In this document: positions 1 to 13,559 of the stretch, piece after piece | How positions within the stretch are numbered: position 1 is the first letter of the stretch | How the letters are laid out: each line of letters begins with the position of its first letter | Assembly: GCF_009176975.1 (NCBI RefSeq) | Contig: NZ_WEZG01000005.1 | Coordinates: 186,001 to 250,000 of the forward strand | Origin: Aureimonas psammosilenae | Lineage (GTDB): Bacteria; Pseudomonadota; Alphaproteobacteria; Rhizobiales; Rhizobiaceae | Length of the DNA stretch: 64,000 nt | Reading direction: 5' to 3' | Position numbers and translations under genes: made by a program | Notes under the pieces: generated by a model | What the model saw: only the letters and a program-made list of their open reading frames with translations | What the model was told of the DNA's origin: nothing | Databases searched by the model: none

Positions 1-2
1 TG

Positions 3-842
3 TGGGCGCATCCCGCCACGCACCGCAATGCCGAGCGCCTCCTGGCCGATGGCGTGCGCTTCGTCGGGCCGAAAAGCGGCGAAATGGCCGAGCGCGGCGA
101 ATCGGGTCTCGGGCGCATGGCCGAGCCGACCGAGATCGCCGATGCCTTGGAAGAACTCTTCGCCGGCGGCCGGCGTTTGTCGGGCCGGCGCGTCGTCGTG
201 ACCTCCGGGCCGACGCACGAGCCGATCGACCCGGTGCGCTTCATCGCCAACCGTTCGTCCGGGCGGCAGGGACACGCCATCGCCGGAGCGCTCGCCGCCG
301 CGGGCGCCGAAGTGACGCTGGTGTCCGGTCCCGTTTCGATCCCGACCCCGGCCGGCGTTTCGCTGGTGAAGGTGGAAACGGCGCTGGAAATGCTGGCCGG
401 CGTCGAAGCCGCGCTGCCGGCCGACGCGGCGGTGTTCGTGGCGGCCGTCGCCGACTGGCGCCCCGCCGATACGGCGGCGCAGAAGCTGAAGAAGGCGCCG
501 GGCGTTCCGCCCCTGGCGCTGCAATTTGCCGAGAACCCGGACATCCTGGCAACGGTCGGCCATCACGAGAAGCGCCCGCGCCTGGTCGTGGGCTTTGCGG
601 CCGAAACACACGACCTTCTCGCCAATGCCTTATCGAAGCTCGACCGCAAGGGGGCCGACATCATCATCGCCAACGATGTCGCGACGAACGAGGAAGGCGG
701 CAGCGTCATGGGCGGCACGGAAAACTCCGTTCACCTCGTCACCCGCGATGGCATCGAGACATGGCCGTTGATGTCGAAGGAGGACGTGGGGCGGCGGCTG
801 ACGGACCTCATCGCGGACCGGCTTGCGGAGAGCGCCACGTGA
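3..842 (+). CDS. coaBC: Phosphopantothenoylcysteine synthase domain of CoaBC (5' end outside window)
   Basis: This is the C-terminal part of the bifunctional flavoprotein of coenzyme A synthesis; the CoaB half condenses 4'-phosphopantothenate with cysteine using CTP. The frame is open from the first bases ([18 protein letters not shown]), the conserved linker between the CoaC decarboxylase and CoaB, so the start lies upstream. CoaB signatures follow: [20 protein letters not shown], then SGRQGHAIA and the late FAAETHDL stretch. The stop overlaps the GTG start of dut by 4 bp (GTGA at 839-842), implying translational coupling. The coaBC-dut order is common in alphaproteobacteria. The call is secure; only the N-terminal half is missing. 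Confidence 0.95.
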   Translation, partial: WAHPATHRNAERLLADGVRFVGPKSGEMAERGESGLGRMAEPTEIADALEELFAGGRRLSGRRVVVTSGPTHEPIDPVRFIANRSSGRQGHAIAGALAAAGAEVTLVSGPVSIPTPAGVSLVKVETALEMLAGVEAALPADAAVFVAAVADWRPADTAAQKLKKAPGVPPLALQFAENPDILATVGHHEKRPRLVVGFAAETHDLLANALSKLDRKGADIIIANDVATNEEGGSVMGGTENSVHLVTRDGIETWPLMSKEDVGRRLTDLIADRLAESAT

Positions 843-1285
843 AACCCGTGGTCCGCCTGAAGCGCCTGCCCCATGCGGGCGACCTGCCCTTGCCGTCCTA
901 TGCCACGGGAGGGGCGGCCGGCGCCGATCTGCGCGCCGCGCTCGCCGAGCCCATGGTGATCGAGCCCGGAAGCCGCGCGGCGGTGCCCTCGGGCTTTGCC
1001 TTCGAGGTGCCGGAAGGTTTCGAGATCCAAGTGCGGCCGCGCTCAGGGCTCGCCTTGAAACACGGCGTCACGGTTCTCAACACGCCGGGCACGGTGGACA
1101 GCGATTATCGCGGCGAGGTGATGGCGATTCTGGTCAATCTCGGGAACGAGCCTTTCGCGATCCGGCACGGCGACCGGATCGCGCAGATCGTCTTGGCGCC
1201 GGTTCAGCTCGCGAGCTTCACGGAAGCCGCCGAACTCGGCCTCACGGCGCGCGGCACGGGCGGCTTCGGCTCCACCGGCGTTTGA
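839..1285 (+). CDS. dut: dUTP diphosphatase
   Basis: Trimeric dUTPase of 148 aa that hydrolyses dUTP to dUMP and PPi, keeping uracil out of DNA and feeding dTMP synthesis. The family motifs are present in order: AGADLRAA near the N-terminus, [12 protein letters not shown] in the middle, [13 protein letters not shown] for uracil recognition, DRIAQIV, and the mobile C-terminal arm [15 protein letters not shown] start at 839 gives the usual family length and overlaps the coaBC stop. The last 82 bp overlap the 3' end of the convergent GGDEF gene on the other strand. Confidence 0.96.
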   Translation: MKPVVRLKRLPHAGDLPLPSYATGGAAGADLRAALAEPMVIEPGSRAAVPSGFAFEVPEGFEIQVRPRSGLALKHGVTVLNTPGTVDSDYRGEVMAILVNLGNEPFAIRHGDRIAQIVLAPVQLASFTEAAELGLTARGTGGFGSTGV

Positions 1286-2106
1286 ACGCTCGGCACCACG
1301 GCCCGCGCCAGGATGCGGCCGTCGATGCCGTTGTTGTTGGCGCCACCTGCCAGCATGCGTGTCGCGCCACGATTGTCGCCGGCCTTGCGGATCACGCGCA
1401 CGGCGTTGGTGAGAACGCTGCGGTCGCGCCCGGTCTGCTTGGCGCGGAAGAGGTTGACGTCGGAGGCCGCGAACAGGGTCTCGAAGGGGAGGGGCGTGGC
1501 GAAGGACACGCCGCCGATCGAGATCGAAAGATTGCGGGCGGCGTTCTTGGGGCCGACCACCAAGGCCTCGGCATTGGCGCGCAGCGTGTCGCAAAGGGCG
1601 CGCGCCACGCCGAAATCGGCTTCGCGCAGGAGAATGCCGAACTCCTCGGCGCCGATGCGCCCGACAAGGTCGTCCGGCCCGACCGCGTTCTTCAGCATGG
1701 TCGCCACGAGGCGCAGCGCCCGGTCGCCCGTGCCGTGGCCGAGCGAGTCGTGGATGCGCTTGAAATGGTCGATGCTGACGATCATGAAGGTCGCGGCCCG
1801 GTCGTCCCCCGGTCGGCCAAGACGCGACGCCTCGATGTTGAAGCTCGTGCGGAACGTCATCTGGTTCAGGAGGCCGGTGACGCTGTCTTCCGTCGCCAGA
1901 CGCTTCAACCGCGCGTTGCGGCGGATCAGCGGCAGGATGCGCAGGGCCAGATAAGCCTGGACCGGGATCGAGGACAAGGCCAGGACGATCAGTGCGAAGC
2001 TCGTCGCTTCGCTGCCGCCGGCCGTCGTGAAGCCGTCGAAATGATGCCATGCGCCGATCAGGGTCAGCGCCATCACGAAGGCCGTGAGCCCGGCAAGCTC
2101 GCCCAT
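1204..2106 (-). CDS. GGDEF-domain protein with degenerate active site, membrane-anchored
   Basis: Diguanylate-cyclase-family protein of about 300 aa. Two hydrophobic segments near the N-terminus ([17 protein letters not shown] and [20 protein letters not shown]) precede a GGDEF domain with [20 protein letters not shown] and LSISIGG. The signature reads RIGAEEFG, so the second glycine of GG(D/E)EF is alanine, and no RxxD inhibitory site is visible. Cyclase activity is therefore doubtful; it may bind GTP or c-di-GMP or be inactive. The tail after the domain is rich in Pro, Ala and Asn. The start is uncertain: ATG at 2106 is used here, GTG at 2136 is an alternative, and the frame is open further upstream. 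Confidence 0.75.
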   Translation of the reverse strand: MGELAGLTAFVMALTLIGAWHHFDGFTTAGGSEATSFALIVLALSSIPVQAYLALRILPLIRRNARLKRLATEDSVTGLLNQMTFRTSFNIEASRLGRPGDDRAATFMIVSIDHFKRIHDSLGHGTGDRALRLVATMLKNAVGPDDLVGRIGAEEFGILLREADFGVARALCDTLRANAEALVVGPKNAARNLSISIGGVSFATPLPFETLFAASDVNLFRAKQTGRDRSVLTNAVRVIRKAGDNRGATRMLAGGANNNGIDGRILARAVVPSVQTPVEPKPPVPRAVRPSSAASVKLAS

Positions 2107-2239
2107 GAAGCGAAGGATTCGGCTGGAAGGTTCCACGGCGCTTTTGTTCCGGACGTTCGGCAACGGATAGGCTCTATTTCCTCCTTTCTTGGTTACCAAA
2201 GCGTGAAGAGCGCCCACCGGAATGCTCCTCCCCTTTAAG

Positions 2240-2254
2240 CTACCGGCGCGGTAG
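2240..2254. promoter_or_regulatory. Short dyad between the GGDEF gene and cysK
   Basis: CTACCG and CGGTAG arms flank a 3 bp centre in the gap between two divergent genes. It may be an operator for cysK or the GGDEF gene. No regulator can be assigned from sequence. Confidence 0.3.
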
Positions 2255-2377
2255 GTCTTTCCAAGGAGACGGTGCGCGGCAACATTTCCGTTCTCGGCAG
2301 AAGAGGGCGGGCGTCCTACCTTGTTCGGGAGTGACGAGCCCGCCGGCGCACCGGCCGGCCAGCCAAGGAGGCTTTCG

Positions 2378-3418
2378 ATGGACAGTCCGACCCATGACGA
2401 GACCGGCAGGGCGCCGGCCAGGACCCACGGCCGCGGTCGCATCTACGATTCCATCGTGGACACGATCGGCGATACGCCCCTCGTGCGGCTCGACAAGCTG
2501 GCGGCGGAAAAGGGGGTCAAGGCGAAGATCCTCGCCAAGCTCGAATTCTTCAACCCGAGTTCCAGCGTCAAGGACCGCATCGGCGTCGCCATGATCGAGG
2601 CGCTGGAAGCGGCCGGCAAGATCACCCCCGGCAAGTCGACCTTGATCGAGCCGACATCGGGCAATACCGGCATCGGCCTCGCCTTCGCAGCCGCCGCCAA
2701 GGGCTATCAGCTCATTTTGACCATGCCCGAGACCATGTCGGTGGAGCGCCGCAAGATGCTGCGCCTGCTCGGCGCCGAGCTCGTTCTCACCGAAGGCGCC
2801 AAGGGCATGAAGGGCGCGATCGCCAAGGCCGAGGAGCTTTTGCGCGACATTCCGAACGCCGTGATCCCGCAGCAGTTCGAGAACCCGGCCAATCCCGAGA
2901 TTCACCGCGTCACCACGGCCGAGGAGATCTGGAACGACACGAACGGTCAGGTCGACATCTTCGTGTCGGGCATCGGCACGGGCGGCACCATCACGGGCGC
3001 GGGGCAGGTGCTGAAAAGCCGCAACCCGGCGCTGCGGATCGTGGCCGTCGAGCCCGAAGCCTCGCCGGTCCTGTCGGGCGGCGCGCCGGGCCCCCACAAG
3101 ATCCAGGGCATCGGCGCGGGCTTCGCACCGGCGATCCTCGACCGCGCGATCTATGACGAGGTGGTGAAGGTTTCCAACGACACCGCTTTCGATCTCGCAC
3201 GGCTCGTCGCGCGCCTCGAAGGCGTGCCCGTCGGCATTTCGTCGGGCGCAGCCCTTGCCGCCGCCATCGAGGTCGGCCGGCGCGAGGAGAATGCCGGCAA
3301 GAACCTCGTCGTGATCATTCCTTCTTTTGCCGAGCGCTATCTTTCCACCGCGCTTTTCGAAGGACTGGTGGACCCGGAGGAACCGAAGGAGCCGCCGAAG
3401 GGAACGCCGTCGATCTGA
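2378..3418 (+). CDS. cysK: Cysteine synthase A (O-acetylserine sulfhydrylase)
   Basis: PLP enzyme of 346 aa that makes L-cysteine from O-acetylserine and sulfide in the cytosol. The PLP lysine lies in [11 protein letters not shown] (about K65), the phosphate/substrate loop is TSGNTGIG (93-100), the PLP phosphate-binding loop is GIGTGGT (198-204), and the C-terminal SSG contact is present. ATG at 2378 follows an AAGGAGG ribosome site by 6 bp. The N-terminus is about 20 residues longer than usual, and the tail is rich in Pro and Glu. It appears monocistronic, followed by a hairpin at 3444-3479. Confidence 0.93.
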   Translation: MDSPTHDETGRAPARTHGRGRIYDSIVDTIGDTPLVRLDKLAAEKGVKAKILAKLEFFNPSSSVKDRIGVAMIEALEAAGKITPGKSTLIEPTSGNTGIGLAFAAAAKGYQLILTMPETMSVERRKMLRLLGAELVLTEGAKGMKGAIAKAEELLRDIPNAVIPQQFENPANPEIHRVTTAEEIWNDTNGQVDIFVSGIGTGGTITGAGQVLKSRNPALRIVAVEPEASPVLSGGAPGPHKIQGIGAGFAPAILDRAIYDEVVKVSNDTAFDLARLVARLEGVPVGISSGAALAAAIEVGRREENAGKNLVVIIPSFAERYLSTALFEGLVDPEEPKEPPKGTPSI

Positions 3419-3443
3419 CGTGGACGAAATTTGAACGACGAGG

Positions 3444-3479
3444 AAAGGGGAGCGGCGAAAGCCTCGCAGTTCCCCTTTT
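3444..3479 (+). terminator. Rho-independent terminator after cysK
   Basis: An outer stem AAAGGGGA/TCCCCTTT encloses a smaller GGC-GAAA-GCC hairpin and ends in a T run. It lies 26 bp after the cysK stop. Confidence 0.65.
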
Positions 3480-3579
3480 CATTTGCCGCCGATGTCCTTT
3501 GTTCACCTCGCGAGACGGTGAGTGCGCTGCTTGGGGTGGGGGAGCCGCCGGCTCATAGGACAATCAGCAAGGGGCATTC

Positions 3580-4443
3580 ATGCCGACGGAAACCATCCAG
3601 GCTTCGAATCAGTTCTTCCGCACGCTCGCCGCGCAGGTCGCGGCCTTTCTTCCCAACCTCCTCGTCGCCGTCCTGATCCTGATCGCCGGCTTCGTGATCG
3701 CCGGCTGGCTGGGGCGGCTCGTGGCCGGCGCGTTCCGCTCCACGACCCATGTCGACCCGACCGTGGTCGGCCCGCTCGCATCCATCGTGCGCTATGTGGT
3801 GATCATCCTGGCGCTTCTCGTGGCGCTTGGGCAGGTCGGGGTGCAGATGACCTCGCTCCTTGCCGTTCTCGGCGCGGCGGGTCTGGCGATCGGTCTGGCC
3901 TTGCAGGGCACGCTCACCAATATCGCGGCCGGCATCATGCTGCTCTGGCTGCGGCCGTTCCGCATCGGCGATTATGTGGAAGCGCAGAACTTCGCCGGCA
4001 CGGTGCGCGAGATCGGCCTGTTCGTCTGCCATCTCGAAACCTTCGACGGCGTCTTCGTGTTCGTGCCCAATTCCGGTCTTTGGAACGTCTGGTTGCGCAA
4101 CCATTCGCGCTCCACCTCGCGCCTCGTCGCCTGGTCGGTGAGCCTGCCGCGCGACGTCGCCTTCACGGAGGCCCGCGCGCTTCTCGTGGAAACGCTGCGC
4201 CCGCCGGAAGAAGCGCCGGGGGTTGCGCAGGCCGAAGCCTCGCTCGAACAACTCACCGGCGATGCGCAGGTGATCGTGGTGCGCACCCGCGTCGCGCCCG
4301 CCCGCGTCGGACAGGCCCAGCACACCATGCCGGAGATGATTCGCGACGCCTTCGTCAAACGCTACGGCGATGCGGGGGAGCCGAAATCGATCCAGCGGCT
4401 CGTGCCCGTCGACAACGATCCCTCGCGCTATCTCAGCCTTTGA
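3580..4443 (+). CDS. Small-conductance mechanosensitive channel, MscS family
   Basis: Inner-membrane channel of 287 aa that opens under membrane tension to release solutes on osmotic downshock. Three transmembrane helices are visible: about 22-45 (LLVAVLILIAGFVIAGWL), 65-85, and the glycine/alanine-rich pore helix AAGLAIGLALQGTLTNIAAG near 105. The beta domain follows (PFRIGDYVEAQNFAGTVREI, VFVPNSGLWN). Length matches minimal MscS. The gene sits alone between the cysK terminator and a convergent lipoprotein gene. Confidence 0.9.
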   Translation: MPTETIQASNQFFRTLAAQVAAFLPNLLVAVLILIAGFVIAGWLGRLVAGAFRSTTHVDPTVVGPLASIVRYVVIILALLVALGQVGVQMTSLLAVLGAAGLAIGLALQGTLTNIAAGIMLLWLRPFRIGDYVEAQNFAGTVREIGLFVCHLETFDGVFVFVPNSGLWNVWLRNHSRSTSRLVAWSVSLPRDVAFTEARALLVETLRPPEEAPGVAQAEASLEQLTGDAQVIVVRTRVAPARVGQAQHTMPEMIRDAFVKRYGDAGEPKSIQRLVPVDNDPSRYLSL

Positions 4444-4455
4444 ACGCGTGCCGAT

Positions 4456-4476
4456 GACGGGCGGGCGGGCCGCCCG

Positions 4477-4478
<2 letters not shown>
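4456..4478. terminator. Hairpin between convergent mscS-type and lipoprotein genes
   Basis: Perfect 9 bp arms GACGGGCGG and CCGCCCGTC with a 5 nt loop. It lies just after the channel stop and touches the lipoprotein 3' end, so it could terminate transcription both ways. No clear T tract. Confidence 0.5.
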
Positions 4479-7433
<2,955 letters not shown>

Positions 7434-7439
7434 AGACTG

Positions 7440-7477
7440 CTCGGCCGGTCGGCGCGTTTGCGAGCCGACCGGCCGAG
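7440..7477. terminator. Bidirectional terminator between gyrB and the methyltransferase
   Basis: Perfect 14 bp stem: CTCGGCCGGTCGGC pairs with GCCGACCGGCCGAG around a 10 nt loop. It lies between two convergent stops. Confidence 0.8.
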
Positions 7478-7488
7478 ACTTGACCGAG

Positions 7489-8307
7489 CTATGCTGTCGG
7501 CTTCACCGCCTTGATGGCATAGCGGTGCTCGATCCGGCGGCTGAGGCGCTTGGTGAGCGGCATGTGGCGGCCTTGCGCGCGATGGATTTCCCCGAGCCGG
7601 TGATCCACGACGATGTCGCGAAATCCGGCGTGGCCTAGAAGCGCGGCGACATCGCCGGCACGCGCGCCGTTCCTGAAATGCACGCGGGACAGGATGCTTC
7701 GGTGCCGTTCCGCCATGTCGGGCGACAGGGCAGGCGCTTGCCGGCCGACGAGCCGACTGCGCCGGGCGAGCGCGTCCACCCGTTGCAGGAGCCGCTGGCC
7801 GAGCGTCTGCCGGACGAAGTCGCCGTCCACCACGAGAAGCGTGCCGCCGGGCTTGAGAACGCGCAGCCATTCGGAAAAGCACGCGGCTGGATCGACCAGC
7901 GTCCACACGAGATGGCGCGTCACGAGAATGTCGAAGCTCGCATCATCTTCCAAAATGCGCTCCGCATCGCCGAGCCGGAAGGCGATGCGCCGACCGCGCG
8001 ATGCCGCCTTGGCTTTGGCGAGGCGCAGCATGGCTTCCGACCAGTCGAGACCCGTCACCTGGAAGCCGAGATCGTCGAGGAGATGCGAGATGACGCCGGT
8101 GCCGCTCGCCAGATCCAGAACCGAGCGCTTCCCGGCGGGACCCAGATGACGCGACAGGAGGCGGTGCCAGGCCTTTCGCTCGTCCTCGTCGAAAATCTCG
8201 TGGCCCGGAAACTCGTCGAAGCCCGGTGCGCGCTCCGACCAGAAGGCTTCGATCTCTTCGCGCAATCCGTAGTTGGGGCGGGGTTCCGTTCCGTCCATGG
8301 CAGTCAT
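7489..8307 (-). CDS. Class I SAM-dependent methyltransferase
   Basis: Protein of about 272 aa with a class I Rossmann methyltransferase core: SAM motif I is VLDLASGTGVISHLL, an acidic ribose contact is in VTGLDWSEAMLRLA, and LGDAERI and LVTRHLVWTL follow. LKPGGTLLVVDGD is typical of the methyltransferase_11 group. The substrate cannot be told. ATG at 8307 is chosen; 8298 is an alternative. It is divergent from an iron-uptake operon and shares its regulatory gap, so it could be iron-responsive and act on a siderophore-like molecule, but that is inference. Confidence 0.8.
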   Translation of the reverse strand: MTAMDGTEPRPNYGLREEIEAFWSERAPGFDEFPGHEIFDEDERKAWHRLLSRHLGPAGKRSVLDLASGTGVISHLLDDLGFQVTGLDWSEAMLRLAKAKAASRGRRIAFRLGDAERILEDDASFDILVTRHLVWTLVDPAACFSEWLRVLKPGGTLLVVDGDFVRQTLGQRLLQRVDALARRSRLVGRQAPALSPDMAERHRSILSRVHFRNGARAGDVAALLGHAGFRDIVVDHRLGEIHRAQGRHMPLTKRLSRRIEHRYAIKAVKPTA

Positions 8308-8339
8308 TCCAGACTCGAACTCTTCTAAAACATATAAGT

Positions 8340-8354
8340 TGACTACATAAATCA
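8340..8354. promoter_or_regulatory. Iron-responsive operator (IRO box), predicted RirA site
   Basis: The sequence is TGA-CTACATAAA-TCA, an exact match to the TGA-N9-TCA box bound by the Rrf2 iron regulator RirA in rhizobia. It sits within a wider AGTTGA...TCAACT repeat, about 43 bp upstream of the iron SBP start and between divergent genes. A TTCTAAA half-site at 8323-8329 resembles half of an Irr (ICE) box. Confidence 0.65.
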
Positions 8355-8396
8355 ACTATTCATAGAACGCATCGTCTTTCACGAGGGGTTCTCGAC

Positions 8397-9530
8397 ATGC
8401 GGATCGTCCGCCGCGCAGCCTTGGCTGCCATCGCCACTTTGTCGCTGACGGCGGGAGCCGCCTTGGCCGAAACCGTCACCGTGACCGACGTCACGGGCCG
8501 CGAGGTGAAGGTCGCGGCGCCGGTGAAGCGCGTGATCCTCGGCGAAGGCCGTCAGATCTACTTCGTCGCCGCCTTGGAGCGCGACACGCCCTTCGAGCAT
8601 ATCGTCGGCTGGCGCGACGACCTTCCCAAGGCCGATCCGGAAAGCTACGCCGCGTATCTCGCCAAATATCCCGAGATCGCCAAGCTGCCGACCTTCGGCG
8701 GCATGAAGGACGGCACGTTCGATGTCGAACAGGCCGTGTCGCTGAAGCCCGACGTCATCCTCATGAATGTCGACGCCAAGACCGCCACTGAGGAGGCCGG
8801 TTATATCGACACGCTGGCCAAGGTCGGCATCCCGCTCGTTTACGTCGACTTCCGCGAAAAGCCGATGGTCAATACCGAGCCCTCCATGCGCCTCATGGGC
8901 AAGCTTTTCGACAAGGAAAAGGTCGCCGAGGACTTCATCGACTTCCGCGCCAAAAGCATCAAGGCGGTGACGGATGTCCTGGCCGACAAGAAGCCCGCCG
9001 CGCCGCTCGTCTTCGTTGAGCGCGCCGGCGGCTATTCCGACGATTGCTGCATGTCCTTCGGGGATGAGAATTTCGGCAAGATGGTGGAGATCGCCGGCGG
9101 GCGGAACATGGCCAAGGACATGATCCCCGGCACCTTCGGCAACGTGAACCCCGAGCAGATCATCGCTTCCGACCCCGATCAGGTGATCGTCACCGGCGGC
9201 AACTGGGGCGCCTATGTGCCGGGCGGCAACTGGGTCGGCGTCGGCTACGGCGCGGACGAAGCCGAAGCGCGCCTGAAACTCGAAGCGTTGACGAAGCGCG
9301 CCGCCTTCACCGGCACGAAGGCCGTAAAGAACGGCGAGTTCCACGCGATCTGGCACCAGTTCTACAACAATCCCTACCAGTTCGTCGCGATCCAGGAGAT
9401 CGCCAAGTGGCTGCATCCTGACCTCTTCAAGGATCTCGATGCGGAAGCGACCTTCAAGGAACTGCACGCGCGCTTCCTGCCGCTCGACTACAAGCCGGGC
9501 TACTTCGTTTCCCTGACGGACACGAAATGA
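8397..9530 (+). CDS. Periplasmic iron/siderophore-binding protein of an ABC importer (FecB/FepB family)
   Basis: Secreted binding protein of 377 aa. A Sec signal peptide (MRIVRRAALAAIATLSLTAG...ALA) is followed by a class III substrate-binding fold: VTDVTGREVKVAAPVKRVI at the mature N-terminus, LKPDVILMNVD and PLVYVDFREKP. It probably captures a ferric siderophore or heme-like ligand and hands it to the permease encoded next. The stop overlaps the permease ATG. The upstream IRO box suggests induction under iron limitation. The ligand is unknown. Confidence 0.88.
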   Translation: MRIVRRAALAAIATLSLTAGAALAETVTVTDVTGREVKVAAPVKRVILGEGRQIYFVAALERDTPFEHIVGWRDDLPKADPESYAAYLAKYPEIAKLPTFGGMKDGTFDVEQAVSLKPDVILMNVDAKTATEEAGYIDTLAKVGIPLVYVDFREKPMVNTEPSMRLMGKLFDKEKVAEDFIDFRAKSIKAVTDVLADKKPAAPLVFVERAGGYSDDCCMSFGDENFGKMVEIAGGRNMAKDMIPGTFGNVNPEQIIASDPDQVIVTGGNWGAYVPGGNWVGVGYGADEAEARLKLEALTKRAAFTGTKAVKNGEFHAIWHQFYNNPYQFVAIQEIAKWLHPDLFKDLDAEATFKELHARFLPLDYKPGYFVSLTDTK

Positions 9531-10594
9531 GCGCAGGCGTGATGCACGCCGGCACCGGGCAAGGGCGGGGGCGCTATCGCGTCCTCGCCCTTCGGCGCGT
9601 CGCGCTTTTATCGGCGCTGCTCGTCGCGCTTTTCGCCAGCGTTTGCGTCGACATGGCGCTCGGACCCGCGAACTACACGATCAGCCAGATCCTCGACGCC
9701 TTGTTCGGCGCGGCATCCGTCAGCGACCAGCTTCGCGTCGTGGTCTGGGACATCCGCATGCCGATCGCCCTGATGGCGGTGACGGTGGGCGCGAGCCTGT
9801 CGGTGGCGGGCGCGCAGATGCAGACGATCCTCGCCAATCCGCTGGCCAGCCCCTTCACGCTCGGCATCTCAGCGGCGGCCGCCTTCGGCGCGGCCTTGGC
9901 GCTTGTTGCGGGCACGGCGATCCTGCCGGTCGGGATCGTCTACATGGTGCCGATCAATGCCTTCCTGATGGCGATGGCGGCGGCGCTGTTCATCCATTTC
10001 GCGTCCACCATGCGCGGCGTCACCGTGGAAACGATCGTGCTTCTCGGCATCGCGCTCGTCTTCACCTTCAACGCGCTTTTGTCGCTTCTGGAATATCTGG
10101 CGTCCGAGCAGGCGCTGGCGGCGGTGGTGTTCTGGACCATGGGCAGCCTCACCAAGGCGACCTGGCCGAAGGTCTGGATCACGGGGATCGTTCTCCTCGT
10201 CACCGTGCCGCTTTTCGCGCGTCAGGCCTGGGCGCTGACGGCCCTGCGCCTCGGTGAGGACAAGGCCGCAAGCTTCGGCGTCAATGTGCGCCGCCTTCGC
10301 TTGCGCACCATGCTGACGGTGAGCCTTCTGGCCGCCATTCCCGTCGCCTTCGTCGGCACCATCGGCTTCGTCGGGCTCGTCGGTCCGCATATCGCGCGCA
10401 TGCTGGTGGGCGAGGACCAGCGCTTCTTCCTGCCCGCCTCCGTGCTCTGCGGAGCGCTGCTCCTGTCGGTCACCTCCGTCGTGTCGAAGACGATCCTGCC
10501 GGGCGCGATCCTGCCGATCGGGGTCATCACGGCGCTTGTCGGCGTGCCCTTCTTCTTCGTCCTCATCTTCACCACGAGGAAGCGCGCATGGTAG
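9527..10594 (+). CDS. FecCD-family iron-siderophore ABC permease
   Basis: Inner-membrane permease of 355 aa with about ten hydrophobic helices. Family signatures include GPANYTISQI near the N-terminus, GASLSVAGAQMQTILANPLASPFTLGI, LGEDKAASFGVNV (coupling loop to the ATPase), and TIGFVGLVGPHIARMLVGEDQ near the C-terminus. ATG at 9527 overlaps the SBP stop by 4 bp, and its own stop overlaps the ATPase start by 7 bp. It forms a homodimeric channel in this importer class. Confidence 0.92.
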   Translation: MSAGVMHAGTGQGRGRYRVLALRRVALLSALLVALFASVCVDMALGPANYTISQILDALFGAASVSDQLRVVVWDIRMPIALMAVTVGASLSVAGAQMQTILANPLASPFTLGISAAAAFGAALALVAGTAILPVGIVYMVPINAFLMAMAAALFIHFASTMRGVTVETIVLLGIALVFTFNALLSLLEYLASEQALAAVVFWTMGSLTKATWPKVWITGIVLLVTVPLFARQAWALTALRLGEDKAASFGVNVRRLRLRTMLTVSLLAAIPVAFVGTIGFVGLVGPHIARMLVGEDQRFFLPASVLCGALLLSVTSVVSKTILPGAILPIGVITALVGVPFFFVLIFTTRKRAW

Positions 10595-11346
10595 CGATCG
10601 CTCTCGAAGGGATCGGTGCCCGCTACGGCCGCACCACGATCCTGGCCGATGTCGCCACCGGCATCTTGCCGGGCGGCACCCTGACGGCGGTGATCGGCCC
10701 GAACGCGGCCGGCAAGTCGACGCTCTTCAAACGCATCGCCGGTCTCGTTTCGGGGCCGGGCACCGTCCATCTGACAGAGAGCGAAGGAGGGCGGGACGCC
10801 ATCCGCTACATGCCGCAGGATACGGGCGGCAACGCGGTTCTGACGGTCTACGAATCGGTGCTGCTCGCCGCGAAGCAGGGCTCGGGCTGGCGCGTCACTG
10901 ATGCCGAACTCGCCGAGATCGACCAGCTTCTCGCCGCGCTGCAGATCCAGGACCTGTCCTTTCGCGGGCTCGGCGAATTGTCGGGCGGCCAGCGCCAGCT
11001 CGTTTCCATCGCGCAGGCGCTCGTTCGAAAGCCCGAAGTGCTTCTGATGGACGAGCCGACCTCGGCGCTCGACCTTTACCGCCAGATCGAGGTGCTCGAC
11101 TTCATGCGCCGGCGCGCGAGCCGCACCGGCATGGCGGTTCTGATCGCGCTCCACGATCTCAACCATGCGCTGCGCTATTGCGAACACACGATCGTCATCG
11201 CCGATGGCCGCATGGTCGCCGGCGGTCCGACGTCGGAGGTCATCACGCCGGCCATGCTGCGCGAGGTCTACCGCGTCGAGGCGCGCGTGGAGGCCTGTTC
11301 GCAAGGGCGCGCCATGCTGATCGTAGATAGCACCGCGGCGGCCTGA
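10588..11346 (+). CDS. Iron-siderophore ABC transporter ATPase (FecE family)
   Basis: Cytosolic ATPase of 252 aa energising the importer. Walker A is GPNAAGKSTLF, the signature motif is LSGGQRQLVSIAQAL, Walker B is VLLMDEPTSALD, and the switch histidine is in ALHDLNHALRY. The Walker A has AAGKS where many family members have GSGKS, still within the GxxxxGKS consensus. Third gene of a tightly overlapping trio. Confidence 0.93.
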   Translation: MVAIALEGIGARYGRTTILADVATGILPGGTLTAVIGPNAAGKSTLFKRIAGLVSGPGTVHLTESEGGRDAIRYMPQDTGGNAVLTVYESVLLAAKQGSGWRVTDAELAEIDQLLAALQIQDLSFRGLGELSGGQRQLVSIAQALVRKPEVLLMDEPTSALDLYRQIEVLDFMRRRASRTGMAVLIALHDLNHALRYCEHTIVIADGRMVAGGPTSEVITPAMLREVYRVEARVEACSQGRAMLIVDSTAAA

Positions 11347-11521
11347 AGGGGCCTTCGCGAGGCGTTGACGAGGGGGCGGAACGGGAGCAGGTTGCCTGCC
11401 TCGGGAAGGGGCCTTTCAGCGCTTCCTTCCGCCTTTGGCTTCAAGCGTCGTCGGGAGCGACGCGTCGGGTCGAAGGGAATGCGTGACCGAAAGCATTCAT
11501 CTGAAACTGCGGGAGGAAACC

Positions 11522-13042
<1,521 letters not shown>

Positions 13043-13056
13043 CCCTTTGGCTCGGA

Positions 13057-13090
13057 GGGCGGCGCGGAACCTCACCGTTCTGCGCCGCCC
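13057..13090 (+). other. RNA hairpin between aldehyde dehydrogenase and DUF779 genes
   Basis: A 14 bp stem (arms begin GGGCGGCGC and end GCGCCGCCC, one G-T pair) with a 6 nt loop, not followed by a T tract. It may stabilise or attenuate the transcript between the two genes. Confidence 0.45.
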
Positions 13091-13110
13091 GCCTCCACCG
13101 GAGTTTTCCC

Positions 13111-13461
13111 ATGAACAAGGTGACGGCGACGCCGGACGCCATGGCGTTTCTTGCCGAGATCGTGGCCGACCACGGCCCGGTTCTGTTCCACCAGTCGGGC
13201 GGCTGCTGCGACGGGTCCTCGCCCATGTGCTATCCGCGCGGCGAGTTCCGCATCGGCGACGGCGACGTCCTTCTCGGCCGCCTTTCCGACGACACGCCGG
13301 TTTACATCGGCGGCGCGCAATACGAAGTCTGGAAGCATACCGATCTCATCCTCGACGTGGTGCCGGGGCGCGGCGGCATGTTCTCGCTCGACAACGGCCG
13401 CGAGCGTCGCTTCCTGACCCGCTCCACGGTCTGCGCGGTGCCGGACGAAGCCTCAGCCTGA
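13111..13461 (+). CDS. DUF779 family protein, aldehyde dehydrogenase partner
   Basis: Small protein of 116 aa. It has the DUF779 hallmarks: FHQSGGCCDGSSPMCYP (a cysteine cluster that could bind metal), then GGAQYEVWKHTDLILDVV and GRGGMFSLDNG. The biochemical role is not established; the family is commonly encoded beside acetaldehyde-type dehydrogenases, as here. ATG at 13111, 68 bp after the dehydrogenase stop. Confidence 0.88.
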   Translation: MNKVTATPDAMAFLAEIVADHGPVLFHQSGGCCDGSSPMCYPRGEFRIGDGDVLLGRLSDDTPVYIGGAQYEVWKHTDLILDVVPGRGGMFSLDNGRERRFLTRSTVCAVPDEASA

Positions 13462-13486
13462 GGGGGCAAGCTTAGTCTTCAGGCTG
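13454..13486 (+). other. Inverted repeat over the DUF779 stop
   Basis: CAGCCTGA and TCAGGCTG arms, 8 bp each and perfect, separated by 17 nt. It may be a weak terminator; no T run follows. Confidence 0.35.
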
Positions 13487-13559
13487 GCATGGTACTCGTA
13501 TATGAGCCGCCGAGCCGGCCGCTTTCCCGTGCGCCGGACACATCCGACCGGAGACCGTC

